Positions 51,239 to 60,772 of a stretch of DNA of 64,000 nt are shown here, one piece after another (position 1 is the stretch's first letter; each line of letters begins with the position of its first letter). This DNA is from Geomobilibacter sp964432205. GTDB taxonomy: Bacteria > Desulfobacterota > Desulfuromonadia > Geobacterales > DSM-12255. Location: contig CAYSMK010000003.1 in the NCBI GenBank assembly GCA_964432205.1, forward strand, positions 135,786 through 199,785, given 5' to 3'. The notes beneath the pieces were generated by a model. The model searched no databases. It was given only the letters and a program-made list of their open reading frames with translations, and was not told the origin of the DNA. The position numbers and the translations under genes were made by a program.

Positions 51239-51263
51239 GGCCATTACCTCCGTCTATGAGATT

Positions 51264-51281
51264 CCATCCCGCCCGGGATGG
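51264..51281. promoter_or_regulatory. Palindrome in the divergent promoter region
   Basis: CCATCCCG-CC-CGGGATGG, a perfect 8-bp inverted repeat between the geopeptide-like gene (minus) and the TonB-dependent receptor gene (plus). Suitable as an operator controlling both directions, but no promoter boxes are clear. Confidence 0.45.
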
Positions 51282-51349
51282 TGCAACTTGAAGTCTGGAC
51301 AACAGCGGGGTTTTCTGCTAAGTTGCCAACTCCCGCCAAGGGGCAGATC

Positions 51350-53266
51350 ATGATGTGCTCATTAAGAGTCTATCGACCTACTTTCCGGTTTCTTAAGCTA
51401 AAGGGTTTAATCCTGCGACGAAATCTTCCCGCATACCTGCTCATCTCCCTTCTGGTCCTGTTGGGGTGCGAAACGTCCGCCTCCTGGGGGGCGGAGGAAG
51501 CCGATGCCATCTCCCTCCTGACCGGCGAACCGGAGCAGATCGTCAACACGGGACGCTTTCCCCGACCCACCTCCAAGATAGCCGAAAACACCACCGTCAT
51601 CACCGCCGACGACATCGCCCGGATCAATGCCCATACCCTCTCCGACGTGCTGCAGACCGTGCCGGGGCTGCAGCTCGACCAGCTTCAGACGCCGGGGAGT
51701 TGGACCTTTTTCTCCATTCACGGATCACGCAACCGGCACATCCAGGTGCTGATCGACGGAGTGCCGCAGAACTTCCTGCATGCCGAGAATTCTGGTGATC
51801 CCGGTCTCATACCTGTCCAGCAGATCGAGCGGATCGAGATCGTCAAGGGTGCCGCCTCCACCGCCTGGGGCCAGGCGTTGGGCGGTGTGGTGAATATCAT
51901 CACCAAGTCGCCGGACCCGGAGCGGACCGTGAGCGGCATGGCCTCCGCCTCCTACGGCGAACATTTCACCACCGACCTGCGGGGGGAGCTGAGCGGTACG
52001 GTCAAGCGGTTCGGCTACTACCTGAACGGCGGCAACATCCACTCCAACGGGCTCGTGCCCGGCAACCGCGTCAACTTCAACCACGCCTCGGGCAAGGTCG
52101 TCTACGAACTGCCGGCCGAGGGGACCGTCACCTTCGGTCTGGACTTCCGGGATATGTTCCGGGGGCTGGAGGACTCGGTGGTGATCGACGGTCACGACAC
52201 CAGCGAGCTGCGCCAAGCCCATTCCTTTCTGACCATCAACTATCCCCTGACCGACCGGCTCACCCTGAACCTGATGGGGTGGCTGAGCCGCAAGGAGATG
52301 GGGACCAAGTGGGGGTTCCTCAGTTCGCCGGACCTGCTTCAAGACGCCAAGGCACGGCAGAACGCCCGCGGCGCCTCTGTCCGGCTTGACTGGGGCGACA
52401 GATCTACCAACCTGGCGGCAGGGTTAGAGTACGAGCACGACAGCCTCACGAACAGCGAACCGATCAACCAGTTTCCCGCTGACAACTTCAAGCGCTCCCT
52501 GGACCGGTTCGGGGTCTACCTGAATGGCAGCCTTACCTTCGGCAACCTCACCCTGCTTCCCGGCATCCGCTTCGACCGCACCGGTTTGGATGACGATGCC
52601 CTGAGCTATTCGTTCGGGGCCACCTACCGATTTACCGACAAAACCCTGCTGCGGGGCTATGCGGGACGGGGGTACAGCTTCCCGGTCACCACCACCCTGC
52701 GCAACCGACTGCAACAGGTCTGGACCGTGCAAAGCGGGTTCGAGACGAGTGAGATTCCCTATCTTTGGCTGAAAGGGACGCTTTTCTACAACGACACCTG
52801 GAAGATCGAAGATCCAGATACGTCCGTTTCTCCGGCGATCATCAACCTGAGGGAGCAGATCAAACAGGGGTTCGAGATTGAGGCCCGGACTTTCCCGCTG
52901 TACGGCTTTGTCCTGACCGGCGGCTACACCTTTACCGACGCCCGCGACCGGGATACCAACAACCGGCTGGAGCAGGTGCCGGTCCACGGCGCCAAGCTGG
53001 CGCTCAATTACGACAACGATTCAGTGGGGCTGCGCGGGGCACTGACAGGCAACTACGTCTGGTGGAACGCCCCGTCATCGGCCAGTGCCAAATATTCGTC
53101 GATCATCTGGGACCTGCACCTGACACAGAAGCTCTGCCCGAAAAGTGCCCTGTCGCCCGAACTGTTCCTGTCAGTCCACAATCTGTTCAGCGGTTCTCAA
53201 AACGTAAGCTTTCTCTATCCCAATCCCTCCCGCTGGGTCGAGGGTGGCGTGAGGTTCCGGTTCTGA
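51350..53266 (+). CDS. TonB-dependent outer-membrane receptor
   Basis: 638 aa from ATG 51350, preceded by AAGGGG. Long signal region (RRNLPAYLLISLLVLLGCETSASWGA), then a plug domain: KIAENTTVITADDIARINAHTLSDVLQTVPGLQLDQ ... SRNRHIQVLIDGVPQN ... IPVQQIERIEIVKGAASTAWGQALGGVVNIITK. The barrel ends in RWVEGGVRFRF with terminal Phe. Comparatively short receptor, as for cobalamin or small metal chelates. Divergent from the geopeptide-like gene; its stop codon overlaps the start of the binding-protein gene. Ligand unknown. Confidence 0.9.
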   Translation: MMCSLRVYRPTFRFLKLKGLILRRNLPAYLLISLLVLLGCETSASWGAEEADAISLLTGEPEQIVNTGRFPRPTSKIAENTTVITADDIARINAHTLSDVLQTVPGLQLDQLQTPGSWTFFSIHGSRNRHIQVLIDGVPQNFLHAENSGDPGLIPVQQIERIEIVKGAASTAWGQALGGVVNIITKSPDPERTVSGMASASYGEHFTTDLRGELSGTVKRFGYYLNGGNIHSNGLVPGNRVNFNHASGKVVYELPAEGTVTFGLDFRDMFRGLEDSVVIDGHDTSELRQAHSFLTINYPLTDRLTLNLMGWLSRKEMGTKWGFLSSPDLLQDAKARQNARGASVRLDWGDRSTNLAAGLEYEHDSLTNSEPINQFPADNFKRSLDRFGVYLNGSLTFGNLTLLPGIRFDRTGLDDDALSYSFGATYRFTDKTLLRGYAGRGYSFPVTTTLRNRLQQVWTVQSGFETSEIPYLWLKGTLFYNDTWKIEDPDTSVSPAIINLREQIKQGFEIEARTFPLYGFVLTGGYTFTDARDRDTNNRLEQVPVHGAKLALNYDNDSVGLRGALTGNYVWWNAPSSASAKYSSIIWDLHLTQKLCPKSALSPELFLSVHNLFSGSQNVSFLYPNPSRWVEGGVRFRF

Positions 53267-54144
53267 TGCGGGCACTCTTCCTCTGCATAGCGCTCTTCAT
53301 CCTGAGCGCGCTGCCTGCCCTGGCCATGGACGTGCTGATCCTTCAGTCCAGCCAGAGCCCGGCGTACATGGAGGCGTTGCGTGGTTTCAGGCGTGATTTC
53401 ACGGGATCGAGCAACACCATCGTCATCGCCGACTATGCCGAGGTGGACGCGGTCCGCCTGGTCAAGGAAGAGCGCCCCAAACTGGTGCTGGCCGTGGGCG
53501 ACACGGCCCTGGCCACCTGCCGCAAGGTCCGCCAGGTGCCGGTGGTCTCCCTCATGTCCCTCTCCCTGACCCTGGCGAAAGCGACCAACCCCAACATCGG
53601 CGGGGTCGGCGTGGTGGCGGCGCCGGAGCGGTACCTGAACCTGTTCAAGGCCATCGGCAAAACGCGGGTAGGGGTGCTGTACGACCCGAAACGCAGCGAC
53701 GGCTACCTGAAACGGGCCCAGCAGGCGGCACGGCGGCTGGGGATCGACCTGGTGACCCGCGAGGTCGGAAACCCCAAGGAGTCCGTCAGCCGGCTGGAGC
53801 AGCTCAAGGGGAGCGTAGACGCCCTCTGGATGCTCCCCGACACCACGGCGGTCACGCTGGAAAACCTGGACGCCTATTTCCGTTTCTCCCTGGAACAGCA
53901 GGTGCCGCTGATCACCTTTGCCAGCCAGTACCTGGGCAAGGGGGCGTTGGCCGCCATCGAGGCCGAACGCCTCGATATGGGTAGCGTCGTGGTCGAGCAG
54001 GTCAGGCGGCTCCTGGGACGGGACGGAGAACCGTGGGTGGCCGATCCCCGCAAGCTCCGCCTGTCGACCAACGCCAGCGTTGCCAGGAAACTGGGGATCC
54101 CCATCTCCGGCCTGGAAAGGATTGTGCAGGATACAGGGGAGTAA
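53266..54144 (+). CDS. ABC-type periplasmic substrate-binding protein (DUF534-like), orphan
   Basis: 292 aa. Signal peptide MRALFLCIALFILSALPALA, then an ABC sub-bind fold: DVLILQSSQSPAYMEALRGFRRDF, LVLAVGDTALATCRKVRQVPVVSLM, RVGVLYDPKRSDGYLKRAQQAARRLGIDLV, LPDTTAVTLENLDAYFRFSLEQQVPLITFASQYLGKGALAAI. Start overlaps the receptor stop (TGATG). No permease or ATPase is nearby; instead a sensor kinase gene follows after 3 bp, so it probably presents a ligand to that kinase. Confidence 0.85.
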   Translation: MRALFLCIALFILSALPALAMDVLILQSSQSPAYMEALRGFRRDFTGSSNTIVIADYAEVDAVRLVKEERPKLVLAVGDTALATCRKVRQVPVVSLMSLSLTLAKATNPNIGGVGVVAAPERYLNLFKAIGKTRVGVLYDPKRSDGYLKRAQQAARRLGIDLVTREVGNPKESVSRLEQLKGSVDALWMLPDTTAVTLENLDAYFRFSLEQQVPLITFASQYLGKGALAAIEAERLDMGSVVVEQVRRLLGRDGEPWVADPRKLRLSTNASVARKLGIPISGLERIVQDTGE

Positions 54145-54147
54145 CCG

Positions 54148-55722
54148 ATGTCCTTTCTGGAGCGGCTGTCAACCTTTCGCCACAGCTTCCGTTTTCGCCT
54201 TCTCCTGCAGCTCGCCCTCCTGACTGCGGCCATTACTGCCGCCTTCACCCTGTTTTACGTCAGTCACGAAATCAGTACCTACCGCTCCCAGTTGCAGCGG
54301 GAGGCGCAACTCCTCGCCGACCAGCTCGCCTTTAACGCCAAACTACCCCTGTTTGCCGAAGACCGTCACGCCCTGACCGATCTCCTTGAAGACGCGCAAC
54401 AACGTTTTCCGGTGCGCATGCTCTCGATCGCCAACAACAACGGCGTCATCCTCGCCACTGTCGGCAATCAGGAGGTGGCGAAAGGGAGCAACGACATTGC
54501 CCGGAGTGTCATCGTCACGTCAGGCGACCGGGGATATGCCCCGGAAGCGCTCCTTTTGGGCAGGCCTGCCAGCATTGAGGGGCAGGCCATCGGCAGGGTT
54601 TCCGTGGTGCTGGAAACCAGCGGGCTACGGGCACGTATCCGGGAACTGGTCGCCGTGTCGGTGGTAATCGGCCTCTGCTTCTGGATCGTGGTCTCGACCC
54701 TCGGCTATCTGCTGCTGGACCGGGTGACCAAGTCGTTCAACCTGCTGATGGAGGGGGTCAAGGGGATCGAGCGGGGAGACCTGACCACCCGGATTCCGGT
54801 GATGAGCGACGACGAGCCGGGGAGGGCCGCTAAAGCGATCAACGGCCTGGCCGAGAGCCTGCTCTGGCGCGAGGAGGAAAACCTGCGGCTGCAGCAGGAG
54901 AGGGACAGCGCCCTGCGGCTGGAGGTACAGACGGAAAAGAAGCAGATCATGGCGCGGCTGATCCAGACCAACAAGATGACCTCGCTCGGGCTCCTGGCCA
55001 GCTGCATGTCCCACGAGATCAACAACCCGAACGCCACCATCGGCCTGTCGGCCCACTACCTTTCCCTGGCCTGGCGCGACGCCCTGCCGCTGTTGAAAAG
55101 GAGTGCCGAGGAAGAGGGGGACTTCAGCCTGGGGGGGATTCCGTTCAGTGAATCGGAACATGAAGTCATCGGCTGTGTCGACAAGATCCACACCAATTCC
55201 AAGCGGATTGCCCAGGTGGTGCAGGATCTGCGTAACTACAGCCTCGGCATGGACAGCGAGTTCGCACACGGTATCGACGTGAACGTACTGGTTGCTTCGG
55301 CCCTGACGATCCTGCGCTGCTACAACCGGCTGAGCGATTCCAACCTGCTGGTGGAGACCGCTCCCGAACTCCCCCGGATCATTGGCAACCAGCAGCAGCT
55401 GGAACAGGTGGTGATAAATCTGCTGATGAACGCCCAGCAGGCGCTGCCAAAGGGGAAGGGGAACGTCCGGGTGGTCACGGCCTACGACAAGCCGGCGCAC
55501 CAGGTGACCATTGAAGTGGCGGACGACGGCGAAGGGATTGCGGAAGAGGTCCGGGAGCGGCTCATGGAGCCATTCGTTTCAACCCGGATCAGCGACGGCG
55601 GCAGCGGCCTCGGGCTCTACATCTCCAACTTCATCGTCAGCGAGCACAACGGGTGTCTGGAGTTCCAGTCGGAAGTGGGGAAGGGGACAACCGTGACGAT
55701 CCGGCTGCCGGCGGCGGGGTGA
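54148..55722 (+). CDS. Membrane sensor histidine kinase
   Basis: 524 aa. Transmembrane helix about 17-38, periplasmic sensor 39-167, second helix about 168-190, HAMP about 190-245, HisKA with His289 in SCMSHEINNPNATIGL, and HATPase with NLLMNAQQAL, VADDGEGIAEE and GSGLGLYISNF. NtrB-like in its HEINNP box. Three bp after the binding-protein gene. Its natural partner is the sigma-54 response regulator on the other strand at 56358-57800. Confidence 0.92.
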   Translation: MSFLERLSTFRHSFRFRLLLQLALLTAAITAAFTLFYVSHEISTYRSQLQREAQLLADQLAFNAKLPLFAEDRHALTDLLEDAQQRFPVRMLSIANNNGVILATVGNQEVAKGSNDIARSVIVTSGDRGYAPEALLLGRPASIEGQAIGRVSVVLETSGLRARIRELVAVSVVIGLCFWIVVSTLGYLLLDRVTKSFNLLMEGVKGIERGDLTTRIPVMSDDEPGRAAKAINGLAESLLWREEENLRLQQERDSALRLEVQTEKKQIMARLIQTNKMTSLGLLASCMSHEINNPNATIGLSAHYLSLAWRDALPLLKRSAEEEGDFSLGGIPFSESEHEVIGCVDKIHTNSKRIAQVVQDLRNYSLGMDSEFAHGIDVNVLVASALTILRCYNRLSDSNLLVETAPELPRIIGNQQQLEQVVINLLMNAQQALPKGKGNVRVVTAYDKPAHQVTIEVADDGEGIAEEVRERLMEPFVSTRISDGGSGLGLYISNFIVSEHNGCLEFQSEVGKGTTVTIRLPAAG

Positions 55723-55767
55723 GCATACTTATTCCCTCCACCAGATATAACTCCCTAGTCCACCAGA

Positions 55768-55801
55768 CATAACTCCCCCTCACCCCCCGGGAGGGGTTAT
55801 G
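55768..55801. repeat. CATAAC...GTTATG-bounded palindrome (copy C, short form)
   Basis: CATAACTCCCCCTCACCCC followed by CCGGGAGGGGTTATG: 34 bp with the same terminal hexamers as copies A and B but no internal hairpin pair. A degenerate copy of the left end (TATAACTCC) lies about 23 bp upstream. Confidence 0.65.
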
Positions 55802-55845
55802 AACAGCCATCAGAGAGATGAGGTTCTTACGGAATAATCCAGCAT

Positions 55846-55882
55846 TCCCTCCCCCAGCGGGGGAGGGTCAGGGAGGGGGAAG
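55846..55882. repeat. C/G-rich hairpin repeat at the 3' end of the DUF559 gene
   Basis: CCCTCCCCCAGCGGGGGAGGG followed by TCAGGGAGGGGGA. It overlaps the last codons and stop of the DUF559 gene (its final Pro-Pro-Pro is encoded by the repeat). Core shared with 30301-30382. Confidence 0.65.
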
Positions 55883-56281
55883 GGTGGAAGACTTCCGCTC
55901 CAGCAAGGTCTCATAGATACTCTGTAACATTCCTTCCAGATTACCTGTAACCTCGTTATTCCAAAAGCGGAGCACCTGAATGCCATGGGCAGCCAACAGA
56001 GCGGTCCGCTCCCGGTCTCGGCGCCTGATGTCCGGATTGTTGTGTTGTCCGCCATCAAGTTCTATTGCCAGTTTTGCTTCGCAGCAGTAAAAATCAAGAA
56101 CAAAACGTTCAATGGGATGCTGCCGGCGAAATCGAAACCCACCGAGTTGTTTGCGTCTGAGACAAAACCATAATAGCTGTTCGACATCTGTCATCGTGGA
56201 ACGTAATGACCGGGCTGCTTCGAGGATTGGGGTAGGGACTGGTGCTGGCAGGAAGAGTTTCTTCTCGTGCTCATTTTTCAT
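55868..56281 (-). CDS. DUF559-domain (Vsr-like) endonuclease-fold protein
   Basis: 137 aa. DUF559 pattern: LRSTMTDVEQLLWFCLRRKQLGGFRFRRQHPIERFVLDFYCCEAKLAIELDGGQHNNPDIRRRDRERTALLAAHGIQVLRFWNNEV. The D...E-x-D...Q-H arrangement (FVLDFYC, AIELDGGQH) is the PD-(D/E)XK-like active site related to Vsr mismatch endonuclease. Function of the family is unproven. The gene is wedged between a kinase and its response regulator and is bounded on both sides by C/G-rich palindromic repeats, one of which encodes its C terminus. Confidence 0.88.
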   Translation of the reverse strand: MKNEHEKKLFLPAPVPTPILEAARSLRSTMTDVEQLLWFCLRRKQLGGFRFRRQHPIERFVLDFYCCEAKLAIELDGGQHNNPDIRRRDRERTALLAAHGIQVLRFWNNEVTGNLEGMLQSIYETLLERKSSTLPPP

Positions 56282-56293
56282 GTTGGTGCCTTG

Positions 56294-56333
56294 TTCCCCC
56301 CTCCTGCCTCCCCCCTCCTGGGGGAGGTTAACT
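56294..56333. repeat. C/G-rich repeat at the 5' side of the DUF559 gene
   Basis: TTGTTCCCCCCTCCTGCCTCC then CCCCTCCTGGGGGAGGTTAAC: a CTCC-rich tract with a CCCCTCCTGGGGGAGG hairpin, of the same general class as the repeat on the other side of the gene. Confidence 0.55.
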
Positions 56334-56357
56334 GCTTCTCTCGTGAGTGTTCAAGGG

Positions 56358-57800
56358 TTAGGAGGGTGTTCCTCCCCCCGACTTCCCACTAATCTTCCTG
56401 ATCAACGTCATGCGGGAGATGCCCAGCATCTCGGCCGCGCTGGAGCGATTGCCGCCGTTCTGACGGAGGGCTTCGTCGATGGTGTAGCGCTCGACCGCCT
56501 CCAGGGTCGGAAAGCTGTTGCAGACCATCTGGAACACCGGCGGGATCTCATCGTCCAAAGGACGGGACGTGATCGGGCCGGCAGCGGCCCGCTTTGCGGA
56601 TATGCCGGGGAAATCCCTCATGGTGAGCGTCCCCGAGGTATTCATGGTCACCGCGTTGATGCTCTTGTTTTCCAACTCCCTGACATTGCCGGGAAACTGG
56701 TAGCGGGAAAGGATATCCCATACCTGTGGCGAAATTTCCGGCACCGGCTTGTGCAGCGAGGCGGCCGCCCGTGCCACGAAGTGACGCAACAGCGGCAGGA
56801 TGTCTTCCGTTCGGTCCCGAAGCGGGGGGATCGCGAATTCATGGTTGCTCAGCCGGTGATAGAGGTCGTGCCTGAACCGGCCTTCGGCGATGAGCGCCTT
56901 GAAGTTCCTGTTGGTGGCGGCGATGATCCGGGCATTGGTCTTGATCAGGGCATCGGAGCCGAGGCGGTAATATTCCTTCTCCTGCACCAGCCGCAGCAGC
57001 TTGAGCTGCATATCCATGCTCAGATCGCCGATTTCGTCCAAAAATATCGTGCCGTTTTCCGCCTTTTTGAGCAGGCCGTCCCGCCGCTCGTTGGCGCCGG
57101 TAAACGCGCCTTTTTTGTGACCGAACAGGGTGTCGGAGAACATCAGGTCGTCAAGCCCGGCCACGTTCAGGGCAACGAATTCCCCGGTCAGGCCGCTGGC
57201 CCGGTGAATGGCCCGGGCGATCACCTCTTTTCCCACCCCTGATTCGCCGGTAATGAGCACCGGATTGCGCGACGTCGCCAGGGATTCGATGTAGCGGAAG
57301 ATCGCCGCCATCTTCCGGCTGCCTCCGACCACGTCCTGGAAAAGTTCGGGGCGGGCCGGCGCATCGTCGAGCAGGGAGGCCTTGAGCAGCCTGTTCTGAC
57401 AATGCAGATCGTTGATCTGAAACGCCTTGTGGATGCTGGAAACGAGGCGGTTTGGCTCGACCGGCTTGGTGATGAAATCAAACGCGCCCTGGCGCATGCA
57501 TTCGACCGCGGTCTGAATGTCGTTGAGCGCCGTCAGGATGATCACCGGCAGGTCGGGATGGGCAAGCAGCACTTCCTGGAGCAGTTCGGTGCCGGAAAGA
57601 CCGGGCATGATCCAGTCGAGGAGCAGTACCGATGCCGGGGTGCCGGACAGGGTCTGAAGCAGGTCGTTGCCGGAGGAAACCTTGACGATATTCCTGATGC
57701 CTCTTGTCTGGAGCATCAAGCGTACGTTATCGAGGAGGTCCTGATCATCATCGACAATCACGACAGTCTGGTTTGAGACGTTAGACTCTGTTGCCGGCAT
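56358..57800 (-). CDS. Sigma-54-dependent response regulator (NtrC family)
   Basis: 480 aa. Receiver domain with acidic pocket VDDDQD (17-20), phospho-acceptor Asp62 in LLLDWIMPG and Lys in FITKPVE. AAA+ domain with Walker A TGESGVGKE, the GAFTGA loop in HKKGAFTGANERR, Walker B IFLDEIGDL, and a C-terminal Fis HTH (NRSSAAEMLGISRMTLIRKI). Probably phosphorylated by the kinase at 54148-55722. Candidate activator for the -24/-12 promoter at 48719, the only such promoter in this neighbourhood. Confidence 0.93.
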   Translation of the reverse strand: MPATESNVSNQTVVIVDDDQDLLDNVRLMLQTRGIRNIVKVSSGNDLLQTLSGTPASVLLLDWIMPGLSGTELLQEVLLAHPDLPVIILTALNDIQTAVECMRQGAFDFITKPVEPNRLVSSIHKAFQINDLHCQNRLLKASLLDDAPARPELFQDVVGGSRKMAAIFRYIESLATSRNPVLITGESGVGKEVIARAIHRASGLTGEFVALNVAGLDDLMFSDTLFGHKKGAFTGANERRDGLLKKAENGTIFLDEIGDLSMDMQLKLLRLVQEKEYYRLGSDALIKTNARIIAATNRNFKALIAEGRFRHDLYHRLSNHEFAIPPLRDRTEDILPLLRHFVARAAASLHKPVPEISPQVWDILSRYQFPGNVRELENKSINAVTMNTSGTLTMRDFPGISAKRAAAGPITSRPLDDEIPPVFQMVCNSFPTLEAVERYTIDEALRQNGGNRSSAAEMLGISRMTLIRKISGKSGGGTPS

Positions 57801-57960
57801 GGGAGACCCTTAGTGATTGATGTGGTAGTTTGAGGAGTATAGCAGATTCGTTGCCGGCGTCACGCACCAGCCCCGATATCGCTGCGCGCATCATCAACTT
57901 TACATAATATATCTTATGGGACGTTACCTGTATGGGGTAATATTTGAGAGGTGGCTCCCC

Positions 57961-59262
57961 TCAAAGCTTCCGCTTGTCGATCACCCGGGTCGCCTTTCCT
58001 TCGTACCGTGGAATGCTGTTGGCCTCCACCAGCTTGACGACCGCACCGACGCCGATCACCGACATGATCCGCTTCTCGACCGTCTCCAGGAAACCCTTCT
58101 GGCGCTTCATCTCGTCAAAGAAGATATTCTCGGTCACCTCGATATGCACTTCCAGGACATCCAGCGCACCTTTCCGGTCCACCACCAGCTGGTAATGCGG
58201 CTGACACCCCTCAATGGCCATGAGGACTTCCTCGATCTGCGACGGGAAGACGTTCACCCCCCTGATGATCAGCATCTCGTCGCTGCGCCCCGTGATCCGC
58301 TGCATCCGGACCATGGTCCTGCCGCAGGCGCACGGCTCGTAATCGAGTGTGGTGATATCCCTGGTCCGGTAACGGATCATCGGGAACGCCTCTTTGGTCA
58401 GCGTGGTCAGCACCAGTTCCCCGGTGCTCCCCGGCGGCAGCGGCTCGCAGGTATCCGGATCGATGATCTCCGGGATGAACGAGTCCTCGAAGATGTGCAT
58501 GCCGCATTTGTGTTCGCACTCGCCAGCAACCCCCGGGCCGATGATCTCGGAGAGGCCATAATTGTCCGTGGCGCTGATGCAGAGCCTTGTCTCGATCTCC
58601 CTGCGCATCGCCTCGGACCATGGCTCGGCACCGAACAGGCCGACCTTCAGCGACAGCGATTTGGGGTCGATGCCGAGCTGTTCCAGCCTCTCGGCTATGG
58701 TTATGGCGTAGCTCGGCGTGCAGACCAGGACCGACGTGCGGTAGTCCTGCATGATCATGATCTGCTTGTCGGTATTTCCCCCGCCCATCGGGATGACCGA
58801 GGCACCGATGGTCTCGGCACCGTAATGGAGCCCGAAGGCACCGGTGAACATGCCGTAACCGAAGGCAATCTGCACCACGTCGTCGTGGCTGACGCCGGCA
58901 GCGGTCATGAAGCGCGCCACCAGGCCCGACCAGATCTTGAGGTCGTTGCGGGTATAGCCGACCACGGTCGGCTTGCCGGTCGTGCCCGACGAAGAGTGTA
59001 TCCTGACCACCTCCCGGAGCGGCACGGCAAACATGCCATAGGGATAATTGAGGCGCAGGTCTTCCTTGGTGGTAAACGGCAGACGCCGCAGATCGTCCAG
59101 GGACTGGATATCCTCCGGTGAGACGCCGGCTTCGTTGAACTTGTTGCGATAACAGGTGACGTTCTTATAGGCCCGGTTGAGCGTAGCCTGCAGCCGCTCA
59201 AGCTGAAGCTGCGCCAGTTCCGGCCGCGGCATGCATTCGTGCTGGGGGTCCCAGATTCCCAT
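57961..59262 (-). CDS. paaK: Phenylacetate--CoA ligase
   Basis: 433 aa, standard length. MGIWDPQHECMPRPELAQLQLERLQATLNRAY, AMP-binding loop SSSGTTGKPTVVGYT, FGYGMFTGAFGLHYG, FGAEPWSEAMR and DNYGLSEIIGPGVAGEC, and RITGRSDEMLIIRGVNVFPSQIEEVL match PaaK. Activates phenylacetate or a related aryl acid to its CoA thioester with ATP. Last gene of the liv operon, 9 bp after livF, so the transporter may bring in its substrate. Confidence 0.92.
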   Translation of the reverse strand: MGIWDPQHECMPRPELAQLQLERLQATLNRAYKNVTCYRNKFNEAGVSPEDIQSLDDLRRLPFTTKEDLRLNYPYGMFAVPLREVVRIHSSSGTTGKPTVVGYTRNDLKIWSGLVARFMTAAGVSHDDVVQIAFGYGMFTGAFGLHYGAETIGASVIPMGGGNTDKQIMIMQDYRTSVLVCTPSYAITIAERLEQLGIDPKSLSLKVGLFGAEPWSEAMRREIETRLCISATDNYGLSEIIGPGVAGECEHKCGMHIFEDSFIPEIIDPDTCEPLPPGSTGELVLTTLTKEAFPMIRYRTRDITTLDYEPCACGRTMVRMQRITGRSDEMLIIRGVNVFPSQIEEVLMAIEGCQPHYQLVVDRKGALDVLEVHIEVTENIFFDEMKRQKGFLETVEKRIMSVIGVGAVVKLVEANSIPRYEGKATRVIDKRKL

Positions 59263-59271
59263 ACGGCGTTC

Positions 59272-60014
59272 CTACCTTTCCCAGATTTCCTTCTTTTCCC
59301 GCCCGAGGTATGCGCGCTGAACCTCCTTATTTTCCAGGAGCTCTGCCGCACTTCCTTCAAGTATTACTTTACCCGTCTCCAGAACATAGCCGCGGTCGGC
59401 CATCTTCAGGGCTGCCTTGGCATTCTGCTCCACCAGGAGGATCGTGGTCCCCTTTTCCCGTCGCAACTGCCGGATGACGGCGAAGATTTCCTGTACCACC
59501 AGCGGGGCGAGCCCCATGGAGGGCTCGTCCAGGAGAAGCAGTTTCGGCTTGACCATCAGGGCGCGGCCGATGGCGAGCATCTGCTGCTCGCCGCCGGAAA
59601 GGGTCCCGGCCATCTGCTTGCGGCGCTCCTTCAGGCGGGGAAAGATGGCGTAGATCTCGTCCAGGTCCTTGCGGATCGTCCCCTTCCCTTCCTTGGACCG
59701 ATAGCGGAGATAGGCCCCGAGCTCCAGGTTGTCCTCCACGGAGAGCGGCTTGAACACCTGTCGACCTTCCGGGACCTGGGAGATGCCGAGGCCGACGATC
59801 CGCTCCGGCGTCAGTTCGTGGATGGGCGCATCGGCAAGGGCGATCTCGCCCCCCCTGATCGGGGTCACGGCCGAGATGGAGTTGAGGATGGTGGTCTTGC
59901 CCGCCCCGTTGGCGCCGATCAGGGTGACGATCTCACCCGCGGACAGGTGCAGGGAAATGCTCTTCAGGGCGTGAACCTGGCCGTAGTAGGTATGTATGTT
60001 GCGTAGTTTGAGCA

Positions 60015-60015
<1 letters not shown>
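59272..60015 (-). CDS. livF: Branched-chain amino acid-type ABC transporter ATP-binding protein LivF
   Basis: 247 aa. Walker A LIGANGAGKTTILNSI, signature TLSGGEQQMLAIGRALM, Walker B LLLLDEPSMGLAP, and the LivF-type start MLKLRNIHTYYGQVHALKSIS. One-base overlap with the livG stop region at 60015. Energises uptake with LivG. Confidence 0.94.
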
Positions 60016-60767
<752 letters not shown>

Positions 60768-60772
60768 AGCCC

